Origin: Vreelandella profundi
Lineage (GTDB): Bacteria; Pseudomonadota; Gammaproteobacteria; Pseudomonadales; Halomonadaceae
NCBI RefSeq assembly: GCF_019722725.1
Contig: NZ_CP077941.1
Location: 930,001 to 994,000 of the forward strand
DNA length: 64,000 nt
Direction of reading: 5' to 3'
A model generated the notes under the pieces. The model was given only the letters and a program-made list of their open reading frames with translations, was not told the origin of the DNA and made no database searches. Both the position numbers and the translations under genes were made by a program. Shown piece by piece: positions 63,509-64,000 of this stretch (positions within the stretch are counted from its first letter, which is position 1; the number at the start of each line of letters is the position of its first letter).

Positions 63509-64000
63509 TTATTGTTCAGAATAACGACTGAGCAGACGGTAGCCATACACAACGAATAGCGGTGCACCTGCTGCTAGGTAAAGGTGATAGCTGACTAACC
63601 GCCACACCAGCACCGCTGCTGCGGCCTGTTCGCGTCCCATCAATGGCAATAATAGGCTGCCCACGCCCACTTCAGCGGCACCCGCGCCACCGGGCAAAAA
63701 GCTCAGCTGGCTGGCCGCCATCGAGAGCATTTGGGTTAAGAATGTCCACATCCAATCCGCATGCCCACCAACCCCCAGCACCGCTAAATACAGTAAGCTA
63801 TAGCGCATTAGCCAATGGATCGTCGTTAGCAGCAGCATGGCCAGTAGCGTAACGCGCGGCAGAGAAAGCGTTACCTTCAACGCATGTCGGCAGCGTAATA
63901 AACGGCGTGTTAGCCAGCGGCGCCGGTAGCGGCTTGGCCACGGCGTTGCTAAGCGTTTTGTTCGCAATAAGTACGGCAAATAGCGCATGATCAAACTGAT
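63509..64000 (-). CDS. UPF0104/flippase-like (LPG synthase TM-region) membrane protein, partial
   Basis: C-terminal 163 residues of a polytopic membrane protein; the frame is open to the window edge, and the TTG/ATG near 63994-63988 are probably internal. About four hydrophobic segments and the motif FLPGGAGAAEVGVGSLLLPL (PGGxGxxE) are typical of the lysylphosphatidylglycerol-synthase transmembrane (YbhN/AglD) family, often labelled flippase-like. Full members are about 300 aa, so nearly half is missing. Function is unproven. Confidence 0.8.
   Translation of the reverse strand: MSLIMRYLPYLLRTKRLATPWPSRYRRRWLTRRLLRCRHALKVTLSLPRVTLLAMLLLTTIHWLMRYSLLYLAVLGVGGHADWMWTFLTQMLSMAASQLSFLPGGAGAAEVGVGSLLLPLMGREQAAAAVLVWRLVSYHLYLAAGAPLFVVYGYRLLSRYSEQ

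Overview
The window reads as chromosomal DNA of a gammaproteobacterium, most likely a halophilic Halomonas or close relative. The reasons are the acidic proteins, moderately high GC, Pseudomonas/Halomonas-like TCA gene order (gltA divergent from sdhCDAB-sucAB-lpd-sucCD) and an ABC-type polyol operon. The genus is an inference from gene content and protein character; no search was run.

Layout. 1-1754: end of a 3-hydroxyacyl-CoA dehydrogenase gene and an enoyl-CoA hydratase. 1880-5081: L-idonate/gluconate uptake and oxidation operon (transporter, idnO, idnD, minus strand). Its partner genes, gluconokinase and a LacI/GntR-type regulator, lie at 10999-12601, and GntR-like operators stand before both units. 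Between them are a GST, YaeQ, an LpxR-type lipid A deacylase, two small unknown genes, a YghU-like thiol enzyme and the ohr/ohrR peroxide pair. 12648-19261: housekeeping and envelope genes (MOSC, EamA, OsmC, PRC-barrel, L,D-transpeptidase, 2OG oxygenase, two NUDIX enzymes, a Nif3-like protein).

19406-30355: a polyol catabolic unit: SorC regulator, ABC transporter (binding protein, two permeases, ATPase), HAD phosphatase, sorbitol and mannitol dehydrogenases, xylulokinase, transaldolase. 30678-36699: tripartite RND efflux operon, with its probable TetR regulator 2 kb beyond it (38611-39222). 37607-42132: hydrolase, AstE-like deacylase, catalase.

42171-44883: dusA and, just upstream of its 5' end, a lone PD-(D/E)XK nuclease-like gene of AT-richer base use. 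This is the best accessory candidate in the window. 44996-48830: TSUP permease, lipoprotein, XRE regulator, gltX. 48974-49151: tRNA-Ala and tRNA-Glu. 49152-49825: a noncoding stretch with a cluster of DnaA-box-like sites and a possible gene remnant. 49826-63440: the TCA supercluster, with an unusual two-lipoyl-domain SucB and a 15-bp tandem repeat between sdhB and sucA. The window ends inside a membrane protein gene.

No insertion sequence, prophage, CRISPR array or rRNA was seen. Several start codons were moved downstream of the longest open frame where a ribosome-binding site and family N-termini support it; this is stated in each entry.
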